A stretch of 64,000 bases of DNA. It comes from Prolixibacteraceae bacterium (GTDB lineage: Bacteria > Bacteroidota > Bacteroidia > Bacteroidales > Prolixibacteraceae). Positions 28,549 to 37,030 of the stretch are shown here, one piece after another. Location of the stretch: NCBI GenBank assembly GCA_019459525.1, contig JAIBEY010000066.1:124001-188000 (forward strand). Direction: 5' to 3'. The notes under the pieces are model-generated. The model worked only from the letters and a program-made list of their open reading frames with translations, was not told where the DNA came from and made no database searches. The position numbers were made by a program, and so were the translations under genes. The stretch's first letter is position 1. The number at the start of each line of letters is the position of its first letter.

Positions 28549-29165
28549 TACTGATAAATAATTACGTATGAACCTTTAGCACCAGGAATTGATCCTTTAA
28601 CTACCAATAAATTTGACTCTGGTATTACTTTCAAAACTTTTAAGTTCTGAACTGTAATGTTGTCATTACCATCGCGACCTGCCATGCGAATCCCTTTGAA
28701 TACGCGTGACGGATAAGAAGATGCACCCAACGAACCCGGAGCTCTCAAACGGTTATGCTGACCGTGTGTTTGACCTCCAACGCCCTGAAATCCATGACGT
28801 TTTACAACTCCCTGGAATCCTTTACCTTTGGTCACACCTTGAATGTCAACCCATCCTTCTTCGTCGATGGAATCAACAGTGATTGTATCACCAAGTTTAA
28901 ACTCTCCTTCGAGTTCTTTGAACTCAACAATTTTCTTTTTGGGCTCTGTTGTGGCTTTTTTGAAATGACCCATTTCAGCTTTGTTTGTGTGCTTTTCCTT
29001 TTTGTCGTCAAAGCCCAGCTGAATGGAATCATAGCCGTCAGTTGCTACCGATTTCACCTGTGTAACTACACAAGGACCGGCTTGAATCACAGTGCATGGG
29101 ATGTTTTTCCCCTCAACACTGAATACGGAAGTCATTCCGATTTTTTTACCGATTAATCCTGCCAT
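28548..29165 (-). CDS. rplC: 50S ribosomal protein L3
   Basis: 205 residues: [20 protein letters not shown] start, then [20 protein letters not shown], the conserved segment that approaches the peptidyl transferase centre and carries the Gln that is methylated in other bacteria. It is 21 nt after rpsJ. Confidence 0.97.
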   Translation of the reverse strand: MAGLIGKKIGMTSVFSVEGKNIPCTVIQAGPCVVTQVKSVATDGYDSIQLGFDDKKEKHTNKAEMGHFKKATTEPKKKIVEFKELEGEFKLGDTITVDSIDEEGWVDIQGVTKGKGFQGVVKRHGFQGVGGQTHGQHNRLRAPGSLGASSYPSRVFKGIRMAGRDGNDNITVQNLKVLKVIPESNLLVVKGSIPGAKGSYVIIYQ

Positions 29166-29186
29166 TTTTTTGTTTTTTACAGGTTA

Positions 29187-29492
29187 TCAAACTTTAATTT
29201 CTACTTCAACGCCACTTGGTAATTCAAGCTTCATTAAGGCGTCGATTGTTTTTGCTGTTGAACTGTAAATGTCGATCAAACGTTTGTAAGACGACAACTC
29301 GAATTGTTCCCTTGATTTTTTATTAACAAAGGTTGAGCGTAATACAGTAAAAATACGTTTGTGAGTTGGAAGTGGAATTGGTCCACTTACTACAGCACCG
29401 GTAGTTTTAACTGTTTTTACGATCTTTTCGGCCGATTTGTCCACTAAATTGTGATCATACGATTTCAGCTTAATTCTGATCTTTTGACTCAT
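29187..29492 (-). CDS. rpsJ: 30S ribosomal protein S10
   Basis: 101 residues: [40 protein letters not shown] and the LIDIYSST motif. S10 is in the head of the small subunit and also binds NusB/NusG in antitermination. It follows fusA directly, without a tuf gene between them. Confidence 0.97.
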   Translation of the reverse strand: MSQKIRIKLKSYDHNLVDKSAEKIVKTVKTTGAVVSGPIPLPTHKRIFTVLRSTFVNKKSREQFELSSYKRLIDIYSSTAKTIDALMKLELPSGVEVEIKV

Positions 29493-29519
29493 AATGAGAA
29501 ATAATAATACAGTTTATAA

Positions 29520-31628
29520 TTATAATAAGTCTGTTCTTCCTTTAAGATCTTCAAGAACTTTAACTGCAAGTAGTTTTGGCAACTCAACGTATTTCGAGAA
29601 TTCCATTGACGAAGTTGCACGACCTGATGATAAAGTCCGGAGCACAGTTACATATCCGAATAATTCAGAAAGTGGAACCATAGCTTTAATTACACGGGCT
29701 CCAGATTTTTCTTCCATTCCTTCGATTTGACCACGACGACGGTTCAAGTCACCGATAATGTCACCCATGTATTCTTCAGGAGTAACAATTTCGCATTTCA
29801 TAACTGGCTCAAGCAATCTTGGACCGGCTTTCCCTGCAGCACTTTTGAATGCCTGACGGGCACAAATTTCGAATGAAAGCTGATCGGAGTCAACCGCGTG
29901 GAAACTACCGTCAAGCAGTGTCACTTTAAGGCTATCAACACTGAATCCGGCCAATGGACCGTTTGACAATGCAGATTCGAAACCTTTTTGTACGGATGGA
30001 ATATATTCGCGTGGGATGTTACCTCCTTTAACGGCATCAATAAACTGAAGACCAATTTTACCTTCGTCGGCTGGTTCAACGCGAACAATAATGTCAGCAA
30101 ATTTACCACGGCCCCCGGATTGTTTCTTGAACACTTCGCGAAGCTCGACTGCCTGTGTAATACATTCTTTGTAAGCAACCTGAGGAGCTCCCTGGTTACA
30201 TTCAACCTTGAATTCACGACGTAAACGGTCAACAATGATTTCAAGGTGAAGCTCACCCATACCACGAATAATCGTTTGTCCTGAATCTGGATCTGTATTT
30301 ACTTTAAATGTTGGATCTTCTTCTGCAAGTTTATATAATCCCTGATTTAATTTATCCAAATCTTTCTGAGTTTTTGGCTCAATAGCGATTCCGATAACTG
30401 GTTCAGGGAAGTCCATACTTTCGAGAACTACCGGGTTATCCAAATCAGATAATGTATCACCTGTACGGATATCTTTAAAACCTACAGCAGCACAAATATC
30501 ACCAGCTTCAATTACATCAATAGGGTTCTGTTTATTAGAGTGCATCTGGTAAATACGCGAGATACGTTCTTTTTTACCTGTTCTGGAATTGAAAACAGTA
30601 TCACCTGCAGTAATTTTACCTGAATACACGCGAATGAAACACAAACGGCCAACATATGGATCGGTTGCAATTTTAAAAGCAAGTGCGGCTAAAGGTTCTT
30701 TCACATCAGCTTTGCGAACAACCTCATCGGTGTCGCCATATTCTGTAGCAATAATATCTCCTTTATCAAGCGGACTTGGAAGGAAAGAACATACTGCATC
30801 GAGCAAGCGCTGAACACCTTTATTTTTAAATGCAGAACCACACATCATTGGAATAATTACCCCGGCAATAGTTGCTTTACGGATAACCGGAAGCATTTGC
30901 TCAACAGTAATCGAATTCGGATCTTCGAAGAAACGCTCCATTAAATCGTCATCAAACTCAGCAACTGCTTCAACCAGTTTTGCACGATAATCGTCAGAAA
31001 TTTCCTTCATATCTGCAGGAATTTCTTCCATGTAGTAGGTTGTTCCTAACGTTGCGTCATCTCTCCAGCGAATGGCTTTCATTTCAATCAAATCAACCAC
31101 GCCTTCAAATTTTTCTTCTGCACCAATTGGAATAGTGATTGGTATTGGGTTTGCGCCCAATTTTTCTCTCACTTCAGCAAGTACATTATAATAGTCGGCA
31201 CCAGAACGGTCCATTTTATTAACGAAACCGATACGTGGAACACCATATTTTTCAGCCTGACGCCATACCGTTTCTGACTGAGCTTCAACTCCGCCCACAG
31301 CGCAGAAGAGTGCAACAGCACCATCAAGCACACGTAAAGAGCGTTCTACTTCAACCGTGAAGTCAACGTGTCCGGGGGTATCAATGATATTAATCTTGTG
31401 TTCAATACCATCATACTTCCAGAAGGTAGTGGTAGCAGCAGAGGTAATGGTAATACCACGTTCCTGTTCCTGCTCCATCCAGTCCATAGTGGCAGCACCA
31501 TCATGAACTTCACCGATTCGGTGCGTAATACCTGTATAATACAGAATTCGCTCCGAAGTGGTCGTTTTGCCGGCATCAATGTGAGCCATGATGCCTATAT
31601 TTCTGGTATAATTTAAATCTTTTGCCAT
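29520..31628 (-). CDS. fusA: Elongation factor G
   Basis: 702 residues, the ribosomal translocase. The GTPase motifs are canonical: P-loop [12 protein letters not shown] near residue 17, DTPGHVDF, and NKMDRSG. Domain IV carries [19 protein letters not shown]. This is the normal housekeeping EF-G, in contrast with the divergent paralogue at 37031. It is between rpsG and rpsJ. Confidence 0.98.
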   Translation of the reverse strand: MAKDLNYTRNIGIMAHIDAGKTTTSERILYYTGITHRIGEVHDGAATMDWMEQEQERGITITSAATTTFWKYDGIEHKINIIDTPGHVDFTVEVERSLRVLDGAVALFCAVGGVEAQSETVWRQAEKYGVPRIGFVNKMDRSGADYYNVLAEVREKLGANPIPITIPIGAEEKFEGVVDLIEMKAIRWRDDATLGTTYYMEEIPADMKEISDDYRAKLVEAVAEFDDDLMERFFEDPNSITVEQMLPVIRKATIAGVIIPMMCGSAFKNKGVQRLLDAVCSFLPSPLDKGDIIATEYGDTDEVVRKADVKEPLAALAFKIATDPYVGRLCFIRVYSGKITAGDTVFNSRTGKKERISRIYQMHSNKQNPIDVIEAGDICAAVGFKDIRTGDTLSDLDNPVVLESMDFPEPVIGIAIEPKTQKDLDKLNQGLYKLAEEDPTFKVNTDPDSGQTIIRGMGELHLEIIVDRLRREFKVECNQGAPQVAYKECITQAVELREVFKKQSGGRGKFADIIVRVEPADEGKIGLQFIDAVKGGNIPREYIPSVQKGFESALSNGPLAGFSVDSLKVTLLDGSFHAVDSDQLSFEICARQAFKSAAGKAGPRLLEPVMKCEIVTPEEYMGDIIGDLNRRRGQIEGMEEKSGARVIKAMVPLSELFGYVTVLRTLSSGRATSSMEFSKYVELPKLLAVKVLEDLKGRTDLL

Positions 31629-31683
31629 TTTAAACCAATATCTATCCTTTAAACTAAAAACGATCTATCTAAACTTCTAAAAA

Positions 31684-32160
31684 CTAAAAGCGGAAATGTG
31701 CAAATGCGCGGTTTGCCTCAGCCATACGGTGTGTATCTTCTTTCTTTTTGAAAGCTCCACCTTCTTCGTTATAGGCTGCAACAATTTCACCAGCAAGTTT
31801 CTCAGCCATCGAACGGCCTGAACGTTTGCGGGCATATAGAATCATATTTTTTACTGAGATTGAAGTTTTTCTTTCAGGACGGATTTCCATAGGAACCTGG
31901 AAGTTAGCACCACCAACGCGGCGACTTTTTACTTCAACATGAGGGGTAATTTTTTCGAGTGCTTTCTTGAACACATCTACCGGACTGATTTCTGCATCTT
32001 TCATTTTTGCAGTAACGATGTCCATCGCGTCATAGAAAATTTGATATGCTACTGACTTTTTCCCGTCGTACATTAAATCGTTAACAAAACGGGTAACCAA
32101 CGTGTCATTAAATTTTGGATCGGGCAGAATGATCCTCTTCTTTGGTTTCGATTTTCTCAT
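31684..32160 (-). CDS. rpsG: 30S ribosomal protein S7
   Basis: 158 residues: the S7 signature [20 protein letters not shown] near the N-terminus and [19 protein letters not shown] in the middle. It nucleates folding of the 16S 3' domain. The start codon is ATG 32160; the gap to rpsL is 131 nt and holds no gene. Confidence 0.97.
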   Translation of the reverse strand: MRKSKPKKRIILPDPKFNDTLVTRFVNDLMYDGKKSVAYQIFYDAMDIVTAKMKDAEISPVDVFKKALEKITPHVEVKSRRVGGANFQVPMEIRPERKTSISVKNMILYARKRSGRSMAEKLAGEIVAAYNEEGGAFKKKEDTHRMAEANRAFAHFRF

Positions 32161-32291
32161 TATGTAATGCTTTTGTGTTAATTTAAATTAGCTGTCGTTT
32201 TTTTCGCTGTCTTCAATCGGTCCCGATGGCCTCTTTACTCAACTCAAACCACAAAGCTAGAACGTCAATAAATTAAAAAACTAGTGAAATA

Positions 32292-32672
32292 TTATTTTTT
32301 CACTTTAGGCCTCTTGGTTCCGTATTTCGACCGTCTTTGTGTACGACCTTCAACACCGGCTGTGTCCAAAGCACCGCGAATTAAATGGTAACGAACTCCT
32401 GGAAGGTCTTTTACCCTACCACCGCGAACCAATACAATAGAGTGTTCCTGAAGGTTGTGTCCTTCTCCCGGAATGTAAGCGTTCACTTCCTTCTGATTTG
32501 TTAAACGTACCCTGGCTACTTTACGCATAGCTGAGTTCGGTTTTTTAGGAGTTGTTGTGTAAACACGAACACATACTCCCCTTCTTTGTGGACAAGAATC
32601 CAATGCCGGAGATTTACTTTTCTCCGCGTTGCTTTGTCTACCTTTTCTAACTAACTGCTGAATCGTTGGCAT
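32292..32672 (-). CDS. rpsL: 30S ribosomal protein S12
   Basis: 126 residues, the first gene of the block: [40 protein letters not shown] and [20 protein letters not shown]. Both lysine sites that mutate in streptomycin resistance (in TPKKPNS and in RVKDLPG) have the wild-type residue. Two tandem promoters are seen upstream. Confidence 0.97.
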   Translation of the reverse strand: MPTIQQLVRKGRQSNAEKSKSPALDSCPQRRGVCVRVYTTTPKKPNSAMRKVARVRLTNQKEVNAYIPGEGHNLQEHSIVLVRGGRVKDLPGVRYHLIRGALDTAGVEGRTQRRSKYGTKRPKVKK

Positions 32673-32719
32673 ATAGCTACTCTTAATTTTAATAATACGT
32701 TACGCAAAAAATTGGTTTG

Positions 32720-32750
32720 CAAAGGTATCGCAATTTTGCACATTTCCAAT
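32720..32750 (-). promoter_or_regulatory. Promoter P1 of the str/ribosomal operon
   Basis: On the minus strand ATTG (complement of 32747-32750) is followed after 19 nt by TACCTTTG (complement of 32720-32727), an exact Bacteroidetes promoter. It lies about 48 nt before the rpsL ATG. Confidence 0.75.
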
Positions 32751-32794
32751 ACCTTACACTCCGATTCCAAGAGATTTCTCTTAAAAACGGCTCG

Positions 32795-32826
32795 CAAAAG
32801 TACTAATTACCAATAGAAAACCCAAT
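32795..32826 (-). promoter_or_regulatory. Promoter P2 of the str/ribosomal operon
   Basis: On the minus strand ATTG (complement of 32823-32826) is followed after 20 nt by TACTTTTG (complement of 32795-32802). It is 75 nt upstream of P1, so the operon appears to have tandem promoters. Confidence 0.65.
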
Positions 32827-32897
32827 AAAACCTTCAAAAAATTGTACTTTTTTTCGATTATTCTTAACGTTGTGATTTTGGCAGTCTTAAGTAAACC

Positions 32898-34217
32898 TTA
32901 CTGTGATGGAGAAATGCGGTGTTTTAGGAGGGATTTAACCGGATTTATAAATCGTTGTATCAATCTTAAATCTTCTGTTATTATTTCTGCCGAACCTTTC
33001 ATTTCCTGGCTGAATTTAAGTTGAATATTGTAATTGGTGAGTAGATCCTGTGGCAGATCAACTTCAACAATATAATTTTCGTTGTTCGGTATCAGCGAAA
33101 TACTTTTAACCGAGCCCCTGATAAATCCATATTCCATGTATGGGAAATTATCAAACCGAATGTTGACTTTCTGCCCGGCAGCTACTTTACCGGCACCCTT
33201 AACGGGTAAACTGATCCGCCCAATAATAAGCGATTGCTTTTCAGGAATAACTGTAAATACGATTTCGTCCTTTTTTACCTGCTGGTTTTTGCTCCAGAAA
33301 TTGGTAAAACTCACCCTCCCTTCTATCGGAGTCCGGATGATAAAAGATTGTTCCCAGTATGCCAGACGGCTCTTTAAAATATTCATGGCCTCAATCAATG
33401 TATTCTGAGCCTTTTTCTTCTGATCAGCAAATTCCATTTCAGCATCAACCACATCTTGTTCAAGTTTGAGGCTGGCAGTTTGGGTTTCGGCCAGTTTCGT
33501 CTTGGCCACATTCAGGTTATACTTTTTCTGAATATAAAGAGTTTTCGACTTTTCCAAGTCCAGATCTGACAATACACCTTTTAGCTGCAACGCCGAATCG
33601 CGTTTAAACTGCATATTCGAAATACGGTAATCAGCTTCCATGTCTTGCTTTTCGGCCCATAGCCGGTTGTAGTAAATCCGATTCATGGCTACTTGCTGAC
33701 GAAGTGCCTTGATTTTTCTGGGATACAATTTTAATCGAAGAAAAGCAAAATAATCGTTGTGCAAACGCACAAAACTGGAATAGTCTGATTGAATATCGCC
33801 CAATTGCAGGTCGGTTTCAGGCTGAACCGAACTCAAGGTATCGAATGTCAGCATGAAAGGCTCCATCCGGAGCAACATTTCCTTCAATTTCATGGCATCC
33901 TGAAAATTGGCAGTGCTTTCGAGTATCGCAATAATTTGATTATCGGAAACAATTTGCTGATCGGAAACGATGATTGAATCGATGCGGGCAGTGGTGCGTG
34001 CAGCCAGGTATGCCGGTGGATTTTCAGAAAGGACAACAATATTGGCATTGATCACATCCGGATAACGAAAGAAATAACTACCCAAAAGTAAAAGGAGAAT
34101 AATTCCGAAAATGAGGGAAATACCCGAACGAATCATCCATCGTGGCGACTGCTGCACAATCTCCTGGAATTCATCGCTTCGCAGCTCTATTTCTATCCGT
34201 TTCTTTTCTTTCTGCAT
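32898..34217 (-). CDS. HlyD-family membrane fusion protein of a C39-type exporter
   Basis: A 439-residue periplasmic adaptor with one transmembrane helix (about 31-50), a biotinyl-lipoyl-like segment (AARTTARIDSIIVSDQQIVSDN), a long coiled-coil hairpin (about 120-290) and a C-terminal beta domain (FIRTPIEGRVSFTNFWSKNQ, VIPEKQSLIIGRISLPVKGAGKVAAG). It connects the inner-membrane exporter to an outer-membrane channel. The ABC exporter gene is 82 nt upstream; no TolC-like gene is in the window. It lies directly before the ribosomal operon on the same strand. Confidence 0.85.
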   Translation of the reverse strand: MQKEKKRIEIELRSDEFQEIVQQSPRWMIRSGISLIFGIILLLLLGSYFFRYPDVINANIVVLSENPPAYLAARTTARIDSIIVSDQQIVSDNQIIAILESTANFQDAMKLKEMLLRMEPFMLTFDTLSSVQPETDLQLGDIQSDYSSFVRLHNDYFAFLRLKLYPRKIKALRQQVAMNRIYYNRLWAEKQDMEADYRISNMQFKRDSALQLKGVLSDLDLEKSKTLYIQKKYNLNVAKTKLAETQTASLKLEQDVVDAEMEFADQKKKAQNTLIEAMNILKSRLAYWEQSFIIRTPIEGRVSFTNFWSKNQQVKKDEIVFTVIPEKQSLIIGRISLPVKGAGKVAAGQKVNIRFDNFPYMEYGFIRGSVKSISLIPNNENYIVEVDLPQDLLTNYNIQLKFSQEMKGSAEIITEDLRLIQRFINPVKSLLKHRISPSQ

Positions 34218-34225
34218 TTTCTTTT

Positions 34226-34264
34226 AGTGTTCAGTCTCAGTGTTCAGTCTCATTGTTCAGTAAG
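34226..34264. repeat. 13-bp tandem repeat between exporter and HlyD genes (copy B of the word repeat)
   Basis: AGTGTTCAGTCTC occurs at 34226-34238 and 34239-34251, with a third, diverged unit ATTGTTCAGTAAG at 34252-34264. Just beyond, ACTGCCAAC occurs at 34269 and 34289. The complement contains the 18-mer CTGAACACTGAGACTGAA that is also at 7266. Confidence 0.75.
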
Positions 34265-34299
34265 GGTTACTGCCAACTGCGACTGGACACTGCCAACAA

Positions 34300-36486
34300 T
34301 CAGTTCCCCAACTCCAGTTGGTTTTTTACTAAATTATAATAAGCGCCATGTTTGGCGGTTAATTCTTCGTGGTTACCTAATTCAACAATACTGCCTTTTT
34401 CGAGTACAATAATCTGATGTGCGTTTTTTACTGTACTCAACCGGTGGGCAACAACCACAACTGTTTTTCCTGCAAAAAAAAGATCCAGGTTTTCGAGAAT
34501 GACTTTTTCATTATTCGCATCGAGCGCATTGGTTGCTTCATCGAAGAAAATAAATTCAGGATTTTTATAAATAGCCCTGGCAATTAAAATACGCTGTTTC
34601 TGCCCTTGACTCAAACCAACCCCTTCAGGGCCAATTTTAGTATTATAATTTAAAGGTAGCGTTTCAATAAATTCCTGAATATTTGCCATTCTCACGGCAT
34701 AACTTAATCGCTCCTTGTCAATTTCATCGTTACCAATGCCAATGTTATTGGCTATGGTATCCGAAAAAATAAAACCATCTTGCATAACGGCGCCACATTT
34801 GTCGCGCCACCAATGTTGTTTGTAGGCCGCCAAATCGGAATCGCCAACTTTAATTGCCCCTGAAACCGGTGGATAAAATCCGAGCAAGAGTTTTACCAAA
34901 GTAGTTTTTCCACTTCCGCTCGTGCCAACTATAGCCGTAACTTTTCCCTGCGGGATCACCAGATTAATAGTGTTCAAAACCTTGAGCGAATGTGGCCCTT
35001 CGTACTGAAAGACTAAATCTGAAATATGAATATCAGCAGAAGCTGGCAATTGGCTTAATTTTCCTTCCTGATCCTGTTCTTCGTCTTTCGCATTATGGAT
35101 TTCGCTTAATCGCTCCAGACTGATTTTAGCATCCTGCGAAACCTGCATAAATTCGATCATCTGATCGAGTGGACTATTCATTTGACCGATAATATATTGT
35201 ACGGCCAGCATCATACCCAAAGTCATGTCACCATGAACCACCGACGTAGCTGCCAGAACCGTGATCACAATATTTTTAGTTTCGTTGATAAAAACTGAAC
35301 CGGCCTGCTGGTATTGCTGTAACGACAGATTACTGATATTGACCTTAAATAGCCTGGCCTGAATCCGTTCCCATTCCCATCTTTTCTGCCGTTCGTAGTT
35401 GTTTAGTTTTATTTCCTGCATGCCGTTGATCAATTGTATCAACTTGCTCTGATTATCGGCCAATTGAGTGAATCGTTTAAAGTCGAGTTCCCGTCTCTTT
35501 TTCAGGAAAAGAAATACCCACCCCATATACAATATCGATCCGAACAGGAAAACAAGAAAGATGACCACATTATAAAAAACCAGTACAATACTAAATATGA
35601 TGATGTTGAAAACAGAGAAGATCACATTTAATGATTGTGAAGTCAGGAAACGTTCAATTCGTTTATGGTCACCAATGCGCTGAAGCAAATCGCCAATCAT
35701 TTTGGTATCGAAAAAACCAATCGGCATTTTCATCAGCTTAATCAGGAAATCGGAGATGATACTTATATTAATACGTGTGCTGATGTGAAGCAATATCCAC
35801 GACCGAATGAAATCGACGGTCATGCGGCTGACAAAAAGCATCATCTGTGCAGCCAGCACCAAATAAATGAAATTAATATCCTGCGTGTTGATACCGACGT
35901 CAACAATACTTTGAGTCAGAAACGGAAAGATCAGCTGGATTAAACTCCCTACCAAAAATCCAATTATCAACTGGGTAACAAGCTTCCGGTGAGGTTTCAG
36001 GTATTTGAGCAGAAATTTAAAATTGCTTCGGTTCATTTCTTCACCTTCCAGGTCAAAGAATTTGGGTGTCGGGTCAAACAATAAACAGATTCCCTTTTGC
36101 TCGCCATGTCGCACAGTTGCCAGCCAGTGTTTCCTGAATTCTGATTCGGAGTATTCAACCAGGCCAAACGCCGGATCGGCTACAGATATGATTCCTTTAC
36201 GAAATTTATAAACTACCACAAAATGATCCTGATCCCAATGAACGACGCAGGGTTTGGGCGCTTCCAGTAATTGTTCAATCGTAATACGTGCCCCGATTGT
36301 CCTGAAGCCAATAGCTTCGGCGGCATCGCTAAGACCAAGTAAAGAAACTCCCTCACGACTAATATGAGCCAATTCTCGAAGCCGCTGCAAAGAGTAAGTT
36401 TTCCCATAAAAAGCAGCAATCATGCGGAGGCACGAAGGTCCGCAATCCATCACATCATATTGTTTGAAAAAGGGAAATTTTGACAT
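34300..36486 (-). CDS. Peptidase C39 domain ABC exporter (bacteriocin/peptide type)
   Basis: A 728-residue three-part protein: an N-terminal C39 cysteine peptidase (about 1-130) with Cys15 (DCGPSCL), His88 (QDHFVVVY) and Asp104 (VADPAFG) as catalytic residues; a six-helix membrane domain (about 160-430); and an ATPase domain with GTSGSGKTT, the signature LSQGQKQR and FFDEATNALD. Such exporters cut double-glycine leaders and secrete peptides. The start was set at ATG 36486 (MSKFPFFKQYD), the normal C39 start. No leader-peptide gene was found next to it. Confidence 0.9.
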   Translation of the reverse strand: MSKFPFFKQYDVMDCGPSCLRMIAAFYGKTYSLQRLRELAHISREGVSLLGLSDAAEAIGFRTIGARITIEQLLEAPKPCVVHWDQDHFVVVYKFRKGIISVADPAFGLVEYSESEFRKHWLATVRHGEQKGICLLFDPTPKFFDLEGEEMNRSNFKFLLKYLKPHRKLVTQLIIGFLVGSLIQLIFPFLTQSIVDVGINTQDINFIYLVLAAQMMLFVSRMTVDFIRSWILLHISTRINISIISDFLIKLMKMPIGFFDTKMIGDLLQRIGDHKRIERFLTSQSLNVIFSVFNIIIFSIVLVFYNVVIFLVFLFGSILYMGWVFLFLKKRRELDFKRFTQLADNQSKLIQLINGMQEIKLNNYERQKRWEWERIQARLFKVNISNLSLQQYQQAGSVFINETKNIVITVLAATSVVHGDMTLGMMLAVQYIIGQMNSPLDQMIEFMQVSQDAKISLERLSEIHNAKDEEQDQEGKLSQLPASADIHISDLVFQYEGPHSLKVLNTINLVIPQGKVTAIVGTSGSGKTTLVKLLLGFYPPVSGAIKVGDSDLAAYKQHWWRDKCGAVMQDGFIFSDTIANNIGIGNDEIDKERLSYAVRMANIQEFIETLPLNYNTKIGPEGVGLSQGQKQRILIARAIYKNPEFIFFDEATNALDANNEKVILENLDLFFAGKTVVVVAHRLSTVKNAHQIIVLEKGSIVELGNHEELTAKHGAYYNLVKNQLELGN

Positions 36487-36675
36487 ATAAAAATCAATGT
36501 TGCTCAAAAATAACAGAATTAAGCGAATCTCCCATTTTCAGATCACATTATTGTAACAATGCTTAAACAGGAATACTTCCGACAATGTATGAACAGTTCC
36601 GTTTTTATGGTCGAATTAAAAATTAATAAATATTTATTCGAATTTTGATCATAATAAATCAAAAATCAAAAAACT

Positions 36676-36745
36676 GTATATAAAACTGTTTATCATCATC
36701 TTATTACCCGCAACCCGCACAGGTTGATAAAGTATGTTTATATAC
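36676..36745. repeat. Large imperfect inverted repeat upstream of fusA2
   Basis: Outer arms GTATATAAA (36676-36684) and TTTATATAC (36737-36745) and inner arms TTTATCA (36689-36695) and TGATAAA (36725-36731) pair, with 4- and 5-nt mismatched bulges between. The 29-nt loop contains two close CCCGCA words. It could be a regulator-binding site or a structured leader. Confidence 0.65.
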
Positions 36746-36926
36746 GATTTTTAAACATTCAAAAAAAATATTCAAAAACATGTTAACGCCACATCTATTT
36801 GTTTATCTGATATTTACTATCAACAGTTAATTAACCTTAAAAACCACAATCCATTGATTATCTTCGGATTTAATTCAGCAGTAAAACTCACCTTCTCATA
36901 ACAAATCCAAGTAATCCAACCGCACC

Positions 36927-36956
36927 TTGATTGTTAATTAATTATTACTAATTTTG
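36927..36956 (+). promoter_or_regulatory. Promoter of fusA2
   Basis: TTG (36927-36929), 19 nt, TAATTTTG (36949-36956): a full match to the Bacteroidetes -33/-7 pattern, 74 nt before the fusA2 ATG. Confidence 0.7.
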
Positions 36957-37030
36957 GTCGTCTCTGTTGATTCAGGCCTCAGAAAACTGATAATGAATGA
37001 GTAAAAAACCAATATAACTATCTAAATAAC

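Larger units (their letters stand above)
36487..37030. other. Gene-free 544-base leader region before fusA2
   Basis: This AT-rich region separates the divergent exporter and fusA2 genes. No double-glycine peptide or other small gene is convincing. It contains a large imperfect inverted repeat (36676-36745) and a promoter for fusA2 (36927-36956), listed separately; the rest is unexplained. Confidence 0.55.

Noticed and set aside
29493-29519. tuf gene expected after fusA
   Set aside because: Only 27 nt separate fusA and rpsJ, so no tuf gene is here; it must be elsewhere in the genome.
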